Source of the DNA: Fibrobacter sp.
GTDB lineage: Bacteria > Fibrobacterota > Fibrobacteria > Fibrobacterales > Fibrobacteraceae
NCBI GenBank assembly: GCA_017615055.1
Contig: JAGAAW010000027.1
Span: 1 to 44,512, forward strand
Length of the DNA: 44,512 nt
Reading direction: 5' to 3'
The position numbers were made by a program, and so were the translations under genes. Position 1 is the stretch's first letter; each line of letters begins with the position of its first letter. Under the pieces are notes generated by a model that made no database searches, had not been told where the DNA came from, and saw nothing but the letters and a program-made list of their open reading frames with translations. Of this stretch, positions 37,301 through 41,034 are shown piece after piece.

Positions 37301-40074
37301 CAGTGAACGGTGGTGCGCTCGTGTTCAAGTCCAATACGGATGTGGTCCTCAGCGCCTCCGTGGATGCGAACCGGCTCAAGTTCAACTACAACGTGAACGG
37401 TGGCGATGCTTACGTGTTCTACGGTTCGGATTGGTCTAGCACCGGCGAGAAGTCGCTGAACGACACCTCGCTGGTGTTCCCGGCTAATATCTACCGCAAC
37501 GACGCTTGCCTCCAGGGCTGGTCCATCGATCCTGCGGACTCTACGGGCTCCACGCTCCTGACCTCCGACTTCATTGCGACACTTGACCGCGTGCAGAACG
37601 TGAATACGCTCTATGCCGTGTGGAAGGAATGCGAAGTCGAGACATACACCGTCACGTTCGAGAACACGAACGTGGGTAGCCTTGTGCTCTCGCAGGATGT
37701 AGACGATTCGCTTGTGACTTTCGCTGTGGCAGAGGATGGCCTCAAGGTGCCGGTGGTTCCGGGTGGCCTCAGGTTCAGGGCTGCGTACACGCTCAATGCG
37801 GGCTATGCCGGCAATACGGATACGCTCTACGTGGTGGACGATATCACTGGTATCCTGACGACTCTCGCCGACAACGCGCTCACTGTGAACGAAAACATTA
37901 CGCTTGCCATCCCGACCGTGGGCGAAACCTTCAAGCTCGTGTTCGACGTGAATCGCGAGGGGAGGCTGTTCTACGGTTCTGACTGGATTGATAGCGCAAT
38001 ATACATGCTGAGCGACAAGAAGTCGGTCATTCCGCTGCCGAACTATGTGTACACCTCCGAAGCCTGCATGGTGGGCTGGAGCGTGGAACGTACCGGTGGA
38101 GAGACCTACCTCAAGTTCAATACCGACCTCGCAGCAGCATTGCTCGAGAACAAGTCCGCGGACAGCACATATAAACTGTACGCCATCTGGGGCAAGGGCA
38201 CGGATTGCGACGATCTCTATGACCGCGTCACGTTCACCGGCAACCACGGTACTGTCCACCTGGCGGAAGCCCCGCGTGGCGACAAGACCGAGTTTATCGA
38301 GCATGAATTCATGAGCGATGGCACGATGATCTTGCCCAAGACGATGAACGGTAACTATATCCGCGTGTTTGCGGTGCCGGATTCGAGCTACATGCTTGAT
38401 TCCCTCGTGATGACCCGCAATGGTTCCGACGAGGAACGCCAGGTGTTCTTCGAGGGCGATGCGCTCGTGTACAACCTGATGGACGCCCAGTTCGAAGCGT
38501 TCTTCGGCAAGTCGAACCGCACAGAGGTCGCATTCGTGAAACCTATGCTTACCCTGTCGGGTAATGCTATGCGCTTCTCGTTCACGACCAGTATGTACGA
38601 AATCACCCGCAAGGTGGGCGCCAGCGTGCGTCTCGAAACGATTGACGGCGAGCTCGTTGACGAGGCGGACCTTCTCGATTCCATTGTGCCTCCGTACAAC
38701 GGAAAGTGGGAAAAATTCCCGCTTGCTGCAGGCAGGTACGTGCTGAAGGCGACTATTGGCGATGACCGCGAAACCGACGTGTTCGATACCGTGTTCGATA
38801 TAGTTGCCGAAATCGCCGCCGTGTCCGAGAATGCATGGCAGATGATTTCGATCGGCAACCTCGACAAGGATGCGATGGTTTGGGATGGCGATGCCATCTT
38901 CTACTGGTGGGATGAAGCTAGCGCTTCGGGCGAATACTGGCAGTATAGGGAATATGACCCGAATGACGATATCGTGCCCACTCGTGGTTACTGGTACAGC
39001 TCTATTGAAGGTCGTCCGCTGGTGCTGAAGGCCGAAGTCGAGGAAACTGTCGCCGACAAGGTCGAATGGAAACTCGATAACGTCAACAGTGGCTGGAACC
39101 TTGTTGCGAACCCCTACGGATTCGCCCTCAACCTCTATGGCGACCATCCGGCAGAAAATGTTGAGGCATCCGAGGAATCTGGCGTCACGTTCTGGAGCTG
39201 GAACCCCGAAATTGCCGACTATGAGCAGGTAGATGTCGTGAGCCCCTACGGCGCAGTGTGGGTGAAGGTGACTGCACCTACCGACTGGACCATACCGGTT
39301 GCACCGCGGTTCGATACGGATAATCCGGACAGCGAGTTTGAGGAAGATTCTAGTGACGTGACGCTCAAGGCTCTTGCCAAGGCCCGTCGCCTTACGAAGG
39401 CGAACGGGAAGAACGATTGGAGGCTCCAGATGGTGCTTTCCGATGCGAAGGGCCACAAGGATTCCTGGAACATGCTTGGCGCAAGCCACAATGCGTTCAC
39501 GACCGAAGAGCCTCCTGAGGGCATGGGTGACCATGTGAAGCTATCCATCGTGGAAGGCAACCGCATGCTTGCGAAGTCCGTGAAGGCCCCTGCCGAAGAA
39601 CAGGATTGGAAGATTGCCCTGAGTGCAAATTCCGAACGTTACGGCGAACTGAGTTTCAAGGGAGTTGATGACATCAATGCGCTTGGGCTCAAGGTGTTCG
39701 TGACGGTCGACGGCAAGACTACCGAGATGCACGACGGCATGACGCTTCGCGTGCTCCTGAAGTCGAGCGCGACGAAGGCCACCGTGCGTGTCGCGAAGGG
39801 CCCGAGGGTGGTCGCCGACCTGCACATCGACGGTCTCCGCTCCGTGCAGTCCGGCAGCAGCCTGAACGTCTCGTTCGTCGCGAGCGCCGACCTCGCCGGC
39901 ACTCGCACCGTGGTCGAAATCCTGAACATGGACGGCAAGGTGATTGCCAGCAGGAGCGCGAAGACCCTTGCGGGTACGAACGCCTTCGCATTCGATGCTC
40001 CGCGTGGCGGCATTTACCTGCTCCGCGTACGTGCGGGTAGCCAGATTAAGGCCGGCCGCATTATGGTGCGGTAG
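19369..40074 (+). CDS. Giant T9SS-secreted repeat protein with CUB-like, InlB-like and Listeria-Bacteroides-type modules (6,901 aa)
   Basis: The signal peptide is MRTKIRSITLLVLFTLIATM with AWA cleavage. Residues ~25-3530 hold 17 CUB-like modules (SFKVYDDGG, YSNNADGYL, APEGY, LTIYDG, TLYFHSD, GLDLTVTL), 15 of them followed by an InlB-type small beta module (VTLTATPDEGY, FVMPSSDVTVTPVF). A linker containing one degenerate unit leads to 12 further units of Listeria-Bacteroides type (NAGDANVFYG, YRTDKCLAGW, LYAVW) up to ~6,280. A unique region (GWNLVANPYGFALNLY) and a T9SS sorting domain (from ~6,818, ending KAGRIMVR) close the protein. The start is fixed by the signal peptide and AGAGGA; the frame extends upstream to 19213 without coding character. 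It is a probable surface adhesin or matrix protein of roughly 700 kDa. No catalytic domain is seen. The downstream terminator is at 40100. Confidence 0.9.
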   Translation: MRTKIRSITLLVLFTLIATMAWAENVTLKTDIETGELYINFPTTGTDVVEIPDDVTEFRVYSDGGKDGYYSSNADGYLRLVAPEGRTLSLSGSVQTSNQHKQCFSAYDGTTDSPKLLDSLMTILYGTNRHISSLASSGNVMTLYFGSVSSTGYTGPSLTVTVNQPENTVSVAASAVGGSAQANKTLAAVGEKVTLTATPETGYMLSGATFDDGNGNSINVNTDVDWTSNILTFSMPNSSVTVTPTFTQDYSANGGLHLNMPRFGMKSIDIPASVSSFKVYEDGGKEGYYSTNSKGYLKLTAPEGSLLYVSGTFSGNDYSYSAELTIFDGDTTASDKLLDQEKGSSKNVGPLMSTGREITFYFRNNYDESRPGINVTVLVVSPRNITVVSPVTGGSAQSDKTQALLDETVTLTATPDANYLVKGVSLEDVNGNALSTNVTQFWYKNQVSFSMPNKDVRVTPVFTDDWTVAGGLYVNMPVTGTETVNIPDGVASFKVYDDGGSSRSYSANADGYLELHAPAGYTLRVEGKVGTDNISNTDFLTIYDGNAESQKLLDGFYSKTYGETSNIGEVVSSGNVMTLYFHSNDTRNDFTGLNLSVTLNPPKNISVASVSGGSVVSDKAQATYDELITLTVTPETGYMLSSVQVTDESGASFVLDNVWGSSVVTFPMPSSDITVTPAFTNEYTAQGGLFINMPVTGAKTVNISEEILSFKVYDDGGSSSAYSNNAAGRLDLVAPDGYIMLVSGSAYTQQSYDFLYIYDGEYQNSTLLVDGLSGSKNVNVASTGNTLSIYFSSDASSNRDGLDLTVTLINKTITFDVTIPDGVVGGTITRDPQSGAYGTAVTLSAVPDEGYILTSLAVTSNGSTVAYNDISWYNYHDVTFNMPYADVVVTPTFSNVLTAEEGLSVNVPASGTKTVNVPDGVTSFKVYDHAGGSSSYSNNVKGYLVINAPENRILQITGTVNTYGYNDYVTIYDGVSTSSMTLLGRTYYNRNVGTLVSSGNSVMIYFTSDGSNVSDGLDLTVTLLDATVPHAVSVAEDVAGGTLVANPVNAVLNTEITVSATPAEGFALTRVYVEKPNGYRVTVTGGDWTTGNTATFVMPYSDVTVTPVFTALIDNLSINMPSSGTHEIDIAPGITSFKVYDDGGSDYAYTTNAYGYLVLRAPEGYALQVTGTVSTDVGGDYLTIYDGDSDSAPEILSQKSSTSLGKAVDIGVQTSSANAMTLYFHSDNQYQFDGIDLTVKVIPPKAVSVALVQGGSVSAVSSAYSSQTVTLTATPDEGYVLDGFVAYSDGNAVDVNFRKWNNTATFVMPDEAVTVTPVFAPVNELFVNMPVSGTDTVVIPEGVKSFKVYDDGGSSANYSNNANGYVVLVAPEGHLLRVSGTLTAEGTKRDNLTIYDGSNSALLLNSFAGASNGIAADIGTVWSLSNTVKLYFKSDNTVNFAGLDLTVMVEDATIPYTVTLNSAEGGSMVSSNGAASVTVGTLIMLTATPQTGYILTGVSVLDADGNTVEVSGNNWYSGNVAQFLMPASNVTVTPVFSDKVTAEDGLYINMPVTGTLVAQIPENVVSFSVYDDGGADGNYSNNSEGYLELIGVDIKRFSANLVMSSIDYSDEGLRFDRGDGTWYSLSGSLKSIRNTLKLRFSSDMSQNDEGFEIAVTQTPADSVTVTPVEGGSVVCDNRYPAANSTVTLTITPAENYYLKGISVVDVDNNSIPLNGVWSLTNTVTFDMPYTSATVVPEFTNDLQAAGGMFVNMPHTGTQIVQIPAGIAALKVYDDGGADGVYFNNSNGTLELVAPEGYVLQLSGSMVAEQKRYDHLTISDGTTTFLSNAGTSTSGSTYTVGSFTSSGQSMTVSFHSDGSGAYAGLALDVTLINLFEEWTVTMGSYANGTISADPETALEGATVTLTAEPDENYVLNGITVVDGSGNNVPVSGGSWLDGVSTFVMPASNVTVTPTFLTNATADDGLYVNMPITGTRVVNIPGSVQSFKIYDDGNGISGDYSNNADGSIEFVAPEGYLLQVTGSMAVEYNSGDILTLYDGDLSASRKMSRNFTNSTIDFLTSGNKLAVSFVTNESEARSGLDLTVTVLAANTPHNITVQNVSGGSVSVTETSVASGTEVVVTATPNENYVLTNVNVVNSDGARVEVTGGTWTSGGVATFVMPFSDVTVTPVFGTNLTANDKLYLEIPYIGTESVTIPAGVRSFKVYDHGHDRTGTNDAADYYSNNADGYLELTAPEGHIFQVTGKRWTHSNDFPIIYDGINTSAIIYDYRVEAGMYGTPIGAPTTTGNTMTIYFSTNYSNIDRGLDFTVCVFKPSDEHAVSVSSDITGGTITPSVAAAPFGSTVSINVTPATGNLLSSIVAKDEFGNNMKIEGDCVFSGECRFKMPPSDVKISAQFTSDWSADGGLYVNMPFTGTQVVNIPQGVKSFKLYDDGGSGIYCTTLADGYLQLVAPSGLVFQVAGKVELTDDGDKLIAYDGADSTARTLLKTPYGSYNYSSNYQIDTLMSSQNVLTLHLITDADSILDDVDLTITLVDPSIVHTVTLSEGVSNGTASIEPSSAPYGTSVTMTMTPEEGYFLDSTVATDENGSAVPLTGGAWYSGTNVVEFSMPNSDVVVAPGFSNDLTNLYVNFPLTGKKTVHIPANVSTFKVYDDGGKDGKYTLGAKGTVELVAPAGNVLQISGVMVQGYSCADMYIYDGTSTSTQFSPALVAPAETGGDYTIGPFTSSGQIMTLTFTTSCLSGGGYDGLDLTVTLVPSTETHHVTINDAENGTMVSDNDEFMIGEVVTLTASPDDGYILSQGTAVLGCDDKPLSYSGGWYTGNQLTFVMPACDVTITPAFATEYFINIPQNGTVAIDVPSSITSFKVYDDGGSDANYSSKADGYLKLSLPEGYGVRVTGTVYTEWRDFVTIFDGDLSSPKLLDMFAGSTSIDVVGLNDAITFHLTSDNSSQYSGVNFTVTLYNKVQSHTVTLADGVQNGTISVDHTPALWLDTISVTVAPNTGYYLDGVEAFDEDGNSLKVFDGYWFTDNKATFVMPSSNVTVEPHFVLGTVTAGNEYVNLPVTGRRIVNIPEGVSTLHVYDDGGVDGNYSIGANGVLTLIAPEGYVLQVEGIVDIVESDYLALYNGDSTKFADCFFAQSSNFGSMMTSGRAMTVKLVDYSSDNASGFDLTVSLVAAADVPELTVADGGEVTVPRFGRAIVPIADGVNSFHVYDDGGSANDYSDHANGYLELIAPEGKVLQLSGNLETYNYSDKLTIFDGDSTSTKKFLNGSYGSVELGTVASSGRVVTLHFTSDYSNEASGFDFEVNVVALDIPYTVSVSTAENGSMDLVGENQFYFGDTVTLSAHPNSGYLLKSISVDANGKHVDLVEDGHLEEYGTARFVMPATDVTVIPEFSTTLSAEDGLFVTTPEVGHKKVDIPAGVTSFRVYDDGGAENYSSKLTTGVLELTAPIGYGFYITGSVFLNTSYSCVTEGCYNYLQITETGHSIYNNSTGSYQSINLGSLVSNTNSIAVEYHTNSRSTDGNLDMLVQIVYIGADYHVTFDLEPIKDRDSYIVMGHGDLWKNENLTKDMNSEENGAFVHLYEFFENDDHLTGFRTFKWSPVPEAEENNNAILASYTLTPAIVATASTNEDPLSINLYPSFAGSVTIANVAEIPVYAYANGNRVQEFLDYHGKLVLSQTLGGKDYAQKSFEVWAADDDDVDHHALYIPYSVDYGDTLVYDVSTEADPGYVMVVDGFVGTWQDPTGVDVQDPPEGEGWGYDFDTRTVKIAPEYMPSMEFKVHYELLPYNVTFDVPSSNSGVFVANEMANNTIAMDWYDSYTGLTMDNAPAPAVYNADGCRIAWKLKGRDVEVRENYELVEEIPFMISTADNASAVNALELDLQHPVCPNMDNGSGPVHVQTLQVDEGSGKLVFIQTVADTVITHEFTDNQMGVPVHLGANSQQEVGVTLKVVAIPDPGYVLKQMTYDMVVDGNNVTALLQDSTSVNVKQDLTWHVRFSSYEPVYVAYDLSLGAEDSSEVWLPANAAWSESLPIPYDGSATEMWKPFRGDRCFAGWTKDLNDADAPVYTDVDFMHSGEFSKNAAEPTMLYALWMPYGSDCSYPTAYVNIYPRYFENISDPSSYIDMFVDTLVVTQKLDNVVFTHKDASISFGTNPSGYRVSLDVLPGSNHELDTLERSLQVTMKQGDALVTLSGDNDGLFTLGSRDANEEYYAGYKDVTEYKVVLSTNAGDATVFYGGNWNTSAIIRIGGVLPDGSIARIDACFTGWSFDPDEPANRSFDYDYRRKTLGTSLLQQRAERLAMGLNVDTLYVKWEDDYWSCAAGDADVWLDEEISKNVTVALYQEVDGSDVKVLELGYDARVPTSINVSHGDNSYTDNVYFTKAVVTPKSGATLSDDYQLSFVNPYDSDEPEYVITDEPFTFSSGAVLHLQGLTKNTYNVVYHENAGDANVFYGENWSSEVSLTTDDVLSVSLFRADRCLAGWSFEGDQTKYMVADAEFIAAYEARVADGTSTDLYAAWSDDMDECGPVETVEVSLAAELKNFATAELIQTVGGEPKVVATVGADGLMIPKMKAVEYITEGSVIVVGENGYFSGIRIVPAPGYELVAGVNPSYKIGDADAVEVTDATPAWAMLEETVLSGAVAIIGYKVAYHENVGDTNVFYGENWSAVGTAKVGLALSMSLFRTDKCLAGWSFVANSSEAAVYMDVNPEFIEEYAAFADGDEPVDLYAVWSADDEDCGNTVQNVDISLSDDLKGVATVELIQTVDGEPKVVATVGENGILIPKMRATIVSSNEAMVIVNGENGYFSGLRVVPAPGYELVENVNPSYKIGTADAVEVTDATPAWLMTEETELSGAVAITGYTVTFDENGGKANVFYPADWSETESYNIVDNDGTAFPKLYRTDKCLVGYGFDKDASREQSFLKFDTNFVNAYDSVVAAGVASPVLYGVWNECTQALYKVTLNDIAEGTLVLSHNGKVYNVPSTGFVVPEATPALEFGLAFTPNLGYKLSDEGSFNLVNESGVIQSVVEDNTLAVDGDKIVDAPAVTLENTFAFVTNAGDAVLFYGDDWVESAAYSLDAQNVNFPKGIYRVDSCFTGWALNTESDRTHLQFNTDFLDDVEATKNAGLPVDRLYAIWGACETEQTIVTVANADPLSGTFTLSRTVSQTAKTYTVAGTALQVPADESLAFAVTFVPNKGYTYDETVGITAVDATDAPVSMNAGELVVATSLTLSAAATADTYTFALNENAGDANVFYTGSLATEFTAKVIDDADTRAIPMNLYRGDACLEGWNFSATAMVGFSQLDDEFVDAYNTYVAAGNEAPTTLYAVWNEDCRQTLYTVSSYDKRKGTLTLAQGSREFVVDTAGLKVPSVAGGLAFTATFMPAVGYDYDATQGLEAFNNMSQSMGVLTDGALTVTKTTVLKAVSLTASTYELAFNVNAGNATVYYGDAWRTGTEQTSFSLANAGDFPSDIYRTDSCLAGWTLSTSETAGIFTEFTGEFVDSVAAMDNFDGKLFAKWGNCIAVNNVTVAQVNSAAGTMTLKQTDAAGNVLNTLDIDDAEVTLPLGDGDVTFDVSFTVGEGYSLVDGDYFYTVNASGKNVQALLGNKLTLAGNTLLRAPVLSDAYTITFNTNAGDANVFYGAGWASEGQYAMEMSEVARTFPTEVYRVGYTLAGWSLTPAENSGVRDYMFNTDLATALKESGKTQVTLYAVWAAATSQQTYTITLADAAAGYLTASQTVGKTTASFRVGEEGLEVPAVTGGLAFDVTATMNAGYFADGEKLYLLAAGGARVDSLARENGELVVDGNKIVEIPYESDGAEFAFSVNTDAHVFYEDGWTGSGAFALNGDTAFPTGILRTEGKLLGWALSRTSTKYYTAYNGTFVKDLKNYKALGLPTGTLYAVWNEYGLFDNVNVTNGNDKNGSFVITQTVNGVETEPITVNADGIQIPYSEKGLTFNVKFETKPGYYFNAEQAISGANAAGASIGNAVNGGALVFKSNTDVVLSASVDANRLKFNYNVNGGDAYVFYGSDWSSTGEKSLNDTSLVFPANIYRNDACLQGWSIDPADSTGSTLLTSDFIATLDRVQNVNTLYAVWKECEVETYTVTFENTNVGSLVLSQDVDDSLVTFAVAEDGLKVPVVPGGLRFRAAYTLNAGYAGNTDTLYVVDDITGILTTLADNALTVNENITLAIPTVGETFKLVFDVNREGRLFYGSDWIDSAIYMLSDKKSVIPLPNYVYTSEACMVGWSVERTGGETYLKFNTDLAAALLENKSADSTYKLYAIWGKGTDCDDLYDRVTFTGNHGTVHLAEAPRGDKTEFIEHEFMSDGTMILPKTMNGNYIRVFAVPDSSYMLDSLVMTRNGSDEERQVFFEGDALVYNLMDAQFEAFFGKSNRTEVAFVKPMLTLSGNAMRFSFTTSMYEITRKVGASVRLETIDGELVDEADLLDSIVPPYNGKWEKFPLAAGRYVLKATIGDDRETDVFDTVFDIVAEIAAVSENAWQMISIGNLDKDAMVWDGDAIFYWWDEASASGEYWQYREYDPNDDIVPTRGYWYSSIEGRPLVLKAEVEETVADKVEWKLDNVNSGWNLVANPYGFALNLYGDHPAENVEASEESGVTFWSWNPEIADYEQVDVVSPYGAVWVKVTAPTDWTIPVAPRFDTDNPDSEFEEDSSDVTLKALAKARRLTKANGKNDWRLQMVLSDAKGHKDSWNMLGASHNAFTTEEPPEGMGDHVKLSIVEGNRMLAKSVKAPAEEQDWKIALSANSERYGELSFKGVDDINALGLKVFVTVDGKTTEMHDGMTLRVLLKSSATKATVRVAKGPRVVADLHIDGLRSVQSGSSLNVSFVASADLAGTRTVVEILNMDGKVIASRSAKTLAGTNAFAFDAPRGGIYLLRVRAGSQIKAGRIMVR
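19480..29960 (+). repeat. Array of 17 CUB-like modules alternating with InlB-type modules
   Basis: The YDDGG landmark recurs near 19545, 20200, 20845, 21499, 22138, 22776, 23403, 24069, 24675, 25321, 25966, 26635, 27298, 27946, 28585, 28983 and 29631. Spacing is about 605-670 nt except 28585 to 28983 (about 398 nt), where the InlB-type module is missing. The last unit is also not followed by one. CUB-like pattern: beta strands with DYLTIYDG and a C-terminal SSGNxMTLYFxSD strand pair. The cysteines of animal CUB domains are absent. Confidence 0.85.
30720..38220 (+). repeat. Array of 13 Listeria-Bacteroides-type units
   Basis: The GW landmark (CLAGW or variants) recurs near 30885 (degenerate), 31515, 32150, 32790, 33420, 34070, 34635, 35210, 35785, 36365, 36935, 37520 and 38075. 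The first units are about 630-650 nt apart, the later ones about 555-585 nt. Each unit ends in LYAVW or similar. Between units lies a second beta module with the pattern GTLTLSQ ... GLKVP ... LAFTVTFxPxxGY. Confidence 0.85.
32983..33930 (+). repeat. Recent internal duplication within the giant gene (639-nt offset)
   Basis: 32983-33291 and 33622-33930 are closely similar at the DNA level, including runs such as GCCTGCTCCGGGCTATGAAC and ACCCCTCGTACAAGATTGGC. Protein blocks ELIQTV-GEPKVVATVG, PAPGYELV and NPSYKIG-ADAVEVTDATPAW are shared. Other neighbouring units are much more diverged. Confidence 0.75.
39820..40071 (+). other. C-terminal T9SS type A sorting domain of the giant protein
   Basis: From residue ~6,818 the sequence has LHIDGLRSVQSGSSLNVSF, VVEILNMDGKVIAS, and APRGGIYLLRVRAGSQIKAG. 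It matches the type A sorting pattern: a strand, ILNMxGKxV, a G-rich turn, GxYLLRV, and a short basic end. In T9SS organisms this domain directs outer-membrane translocation and is removed by PorU. Confidence 0.85.
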
Positions 40075-40099
40075 AGCTTAGGGTCCATTAAGCAATAAG

Positions 40100-40125
40100 G
40101 CGGGTCGCGATTGCGACCCGCTTTT
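40100..40125 (+). terminator. Rho-independent terminator of the giant gene
   Basis: The stem GCGGGTCGC (40100-40108) pairs with GCGACCCGC (40113-40121) around GATT and is followed by TTTT. It lies 26 nt after the TAG stop. Confidence 0.85.
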
Positions 40126-40137
40126 CATTTTTAGAAA

Positions 40138-40295
40138 GGGGCCGTCGTGCGAGCCCCGCCCTAGTCTTATGCACACCGAAGGTGTGCGCATGCTCTAACA
40201 CGCTGATATGATGTTTAATAAGGGCACGGCGTGTTTGAGCGTGTTGGGAGGGTCTTAGGGAGGGGCCGTCGTACGAGCCCCTCCCTAGTCTCATT
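40138..40295 (+). repeat. Dispersed three-hairpin intergenic element, copy B, with a duplicated end hairpin
   Basis: 40171-40295 aligns with copy A (946-1066): hairpin GCACACC-GAA-GGTGTGC, AACACGC (40197-40203) with GCGTGTT (40229-40235), and TAGGGAGGGGC (40256-40266) with GCCCCTCCCTA (40277-40287). The first stem is longer than in copy A but still pairs perfectly. A partial extra copy of the last hairpin (40138-40170) matches 40262-40294 at 30 of 33 positions, so the element is again bounded by direct repeats, here 124 bp apart. The end overlaps the stop of the convergent GT32 gene. Confidence 0.8.
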
Positions 40296-41034
40296 ATTTA
40301 AGAATTTTCCTGATTGTCCCGCGCAACCCGAGCGTCGTGAGGTTTGTCCATAGGGCAAGCGGTATCGTGAGCGCCTTTGCCAGCGGGCGAGGGAAGGTCG
40401 CGAAAAGCGCCTGCCTGCGGCGAATTCCCCTGCGAACCGATTCAGGTCGCCAGTCGCTACTGAAGTGGTGGATGCAGTAGGTTTCTTCTGTCGCGCGAAT
40501 CTTCCCGTCGATGTAACTCTTGGGCGAGAACGCGCTCTCGGGCAATATCTCCAGGTTGAATTTCCCGAAGGCCTCGCGCAGTATATTCGGGAGCACCATC
40601 TGGTCGACCTCTCCCTCCGAGTACAGGAATGCGTGTGCCTTGTAGTATTCCAGCGCCGCCGCTACCGGCTCGCATCCCGGTTCGCAACCCATTACGGCAC
40701 CCTCGATTCGCTTGGAGCCGTTCTCGTAACCAAAGAAGTACGGGCGTTCCAGCAGGTCGCCAAAGGGGCGCAAAACTTCTACATCGGTATCCAGGTAAAT
40801 GCCGCCTTCCGTCCAAAGTGCATAGAGCCGCACGGCATCGGCGGCGAATGCCCACTTCTTTTGCTCGAGTGCTTCCAGCACCCAGGGGATTCCCGTGGCG
40901 CGCGCCTTCGTGGCATCCCAGTGGACTAGTTCAAAATCGGGCAGGTGCTTGCGCCAACTATCCATACAGCGCTGGACGCTTTCGGGGTAGGCCTCTCCGG
41001 AGAACCAGCAGAAGTGTATCTTCTTCGGGATCAT
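40294..41034 (-). CDS. GT32-type glycosyltransferase with DXD motif (246 aa)
   Basis: MIPKKIHFCWFSGEAYPESV is the typical start of Och1/capsule-type family 32 transferases. Also present are WAFAADAVRLYALWTEGG and IYLDTDVEVLRPF, with the DTD metal/nucleotide-sugar motif. Further blocks are FFGYENGSKRIEGAVMGCEP and EETYCIHHFSSDWRPE. The enzyme would transfer a hexose to a surface glycan at the inner membrane; donor and acceptor are unknown. The ATG at 41034 overlaps the stop of the upstream GT2 gene (ATGA). A 43-residue longer frame would read through that gene and lacks domain content. The stop falls at the edge of repeat copy B. Confidence 0.88.
   Translation of the reverse strand: MIPKKIHFCWFSGEAYPESVQRCMDSWRKHLPDFELVHWDATKARATGIPWVLEALEQKKWAFAADAVRLYALWTEGGIYLDTDVEVLRPFGDLLERPYFFGYENGSKRIEGAVMGCEPGCEPVAAALEYYKAHAFLYSEGEVDQMVLPNILREAFGKFNLEILPESAFSPKSYIDGKIRATEETYCIHHFSSDWRPESVRRGIRRRQALFATFPRPLAKALTIPLALWTNLTTLGLRGTIRKILK

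Noticed and set aside
30720-38220. Cysteine-rich repeats as a metal-binding array
   Set aside because: Each unit has only two Cys about 50-75 residues apart and no accompanying His/Cys cluster. The all-or-none pattern fits a disulfide better.
34114-39534. Open frame of 1,806 codons on the minus strand, antisense to the giant gene
   Set aside because: It is exactly codon-aligned with the sense gene, so its openness only reflects the absence of TTA, CTA and TCA codons. Its translation is Arg/His-rich with no domain, and the sense frame has clear repeats. The biased codon use is kept as a finding instead.
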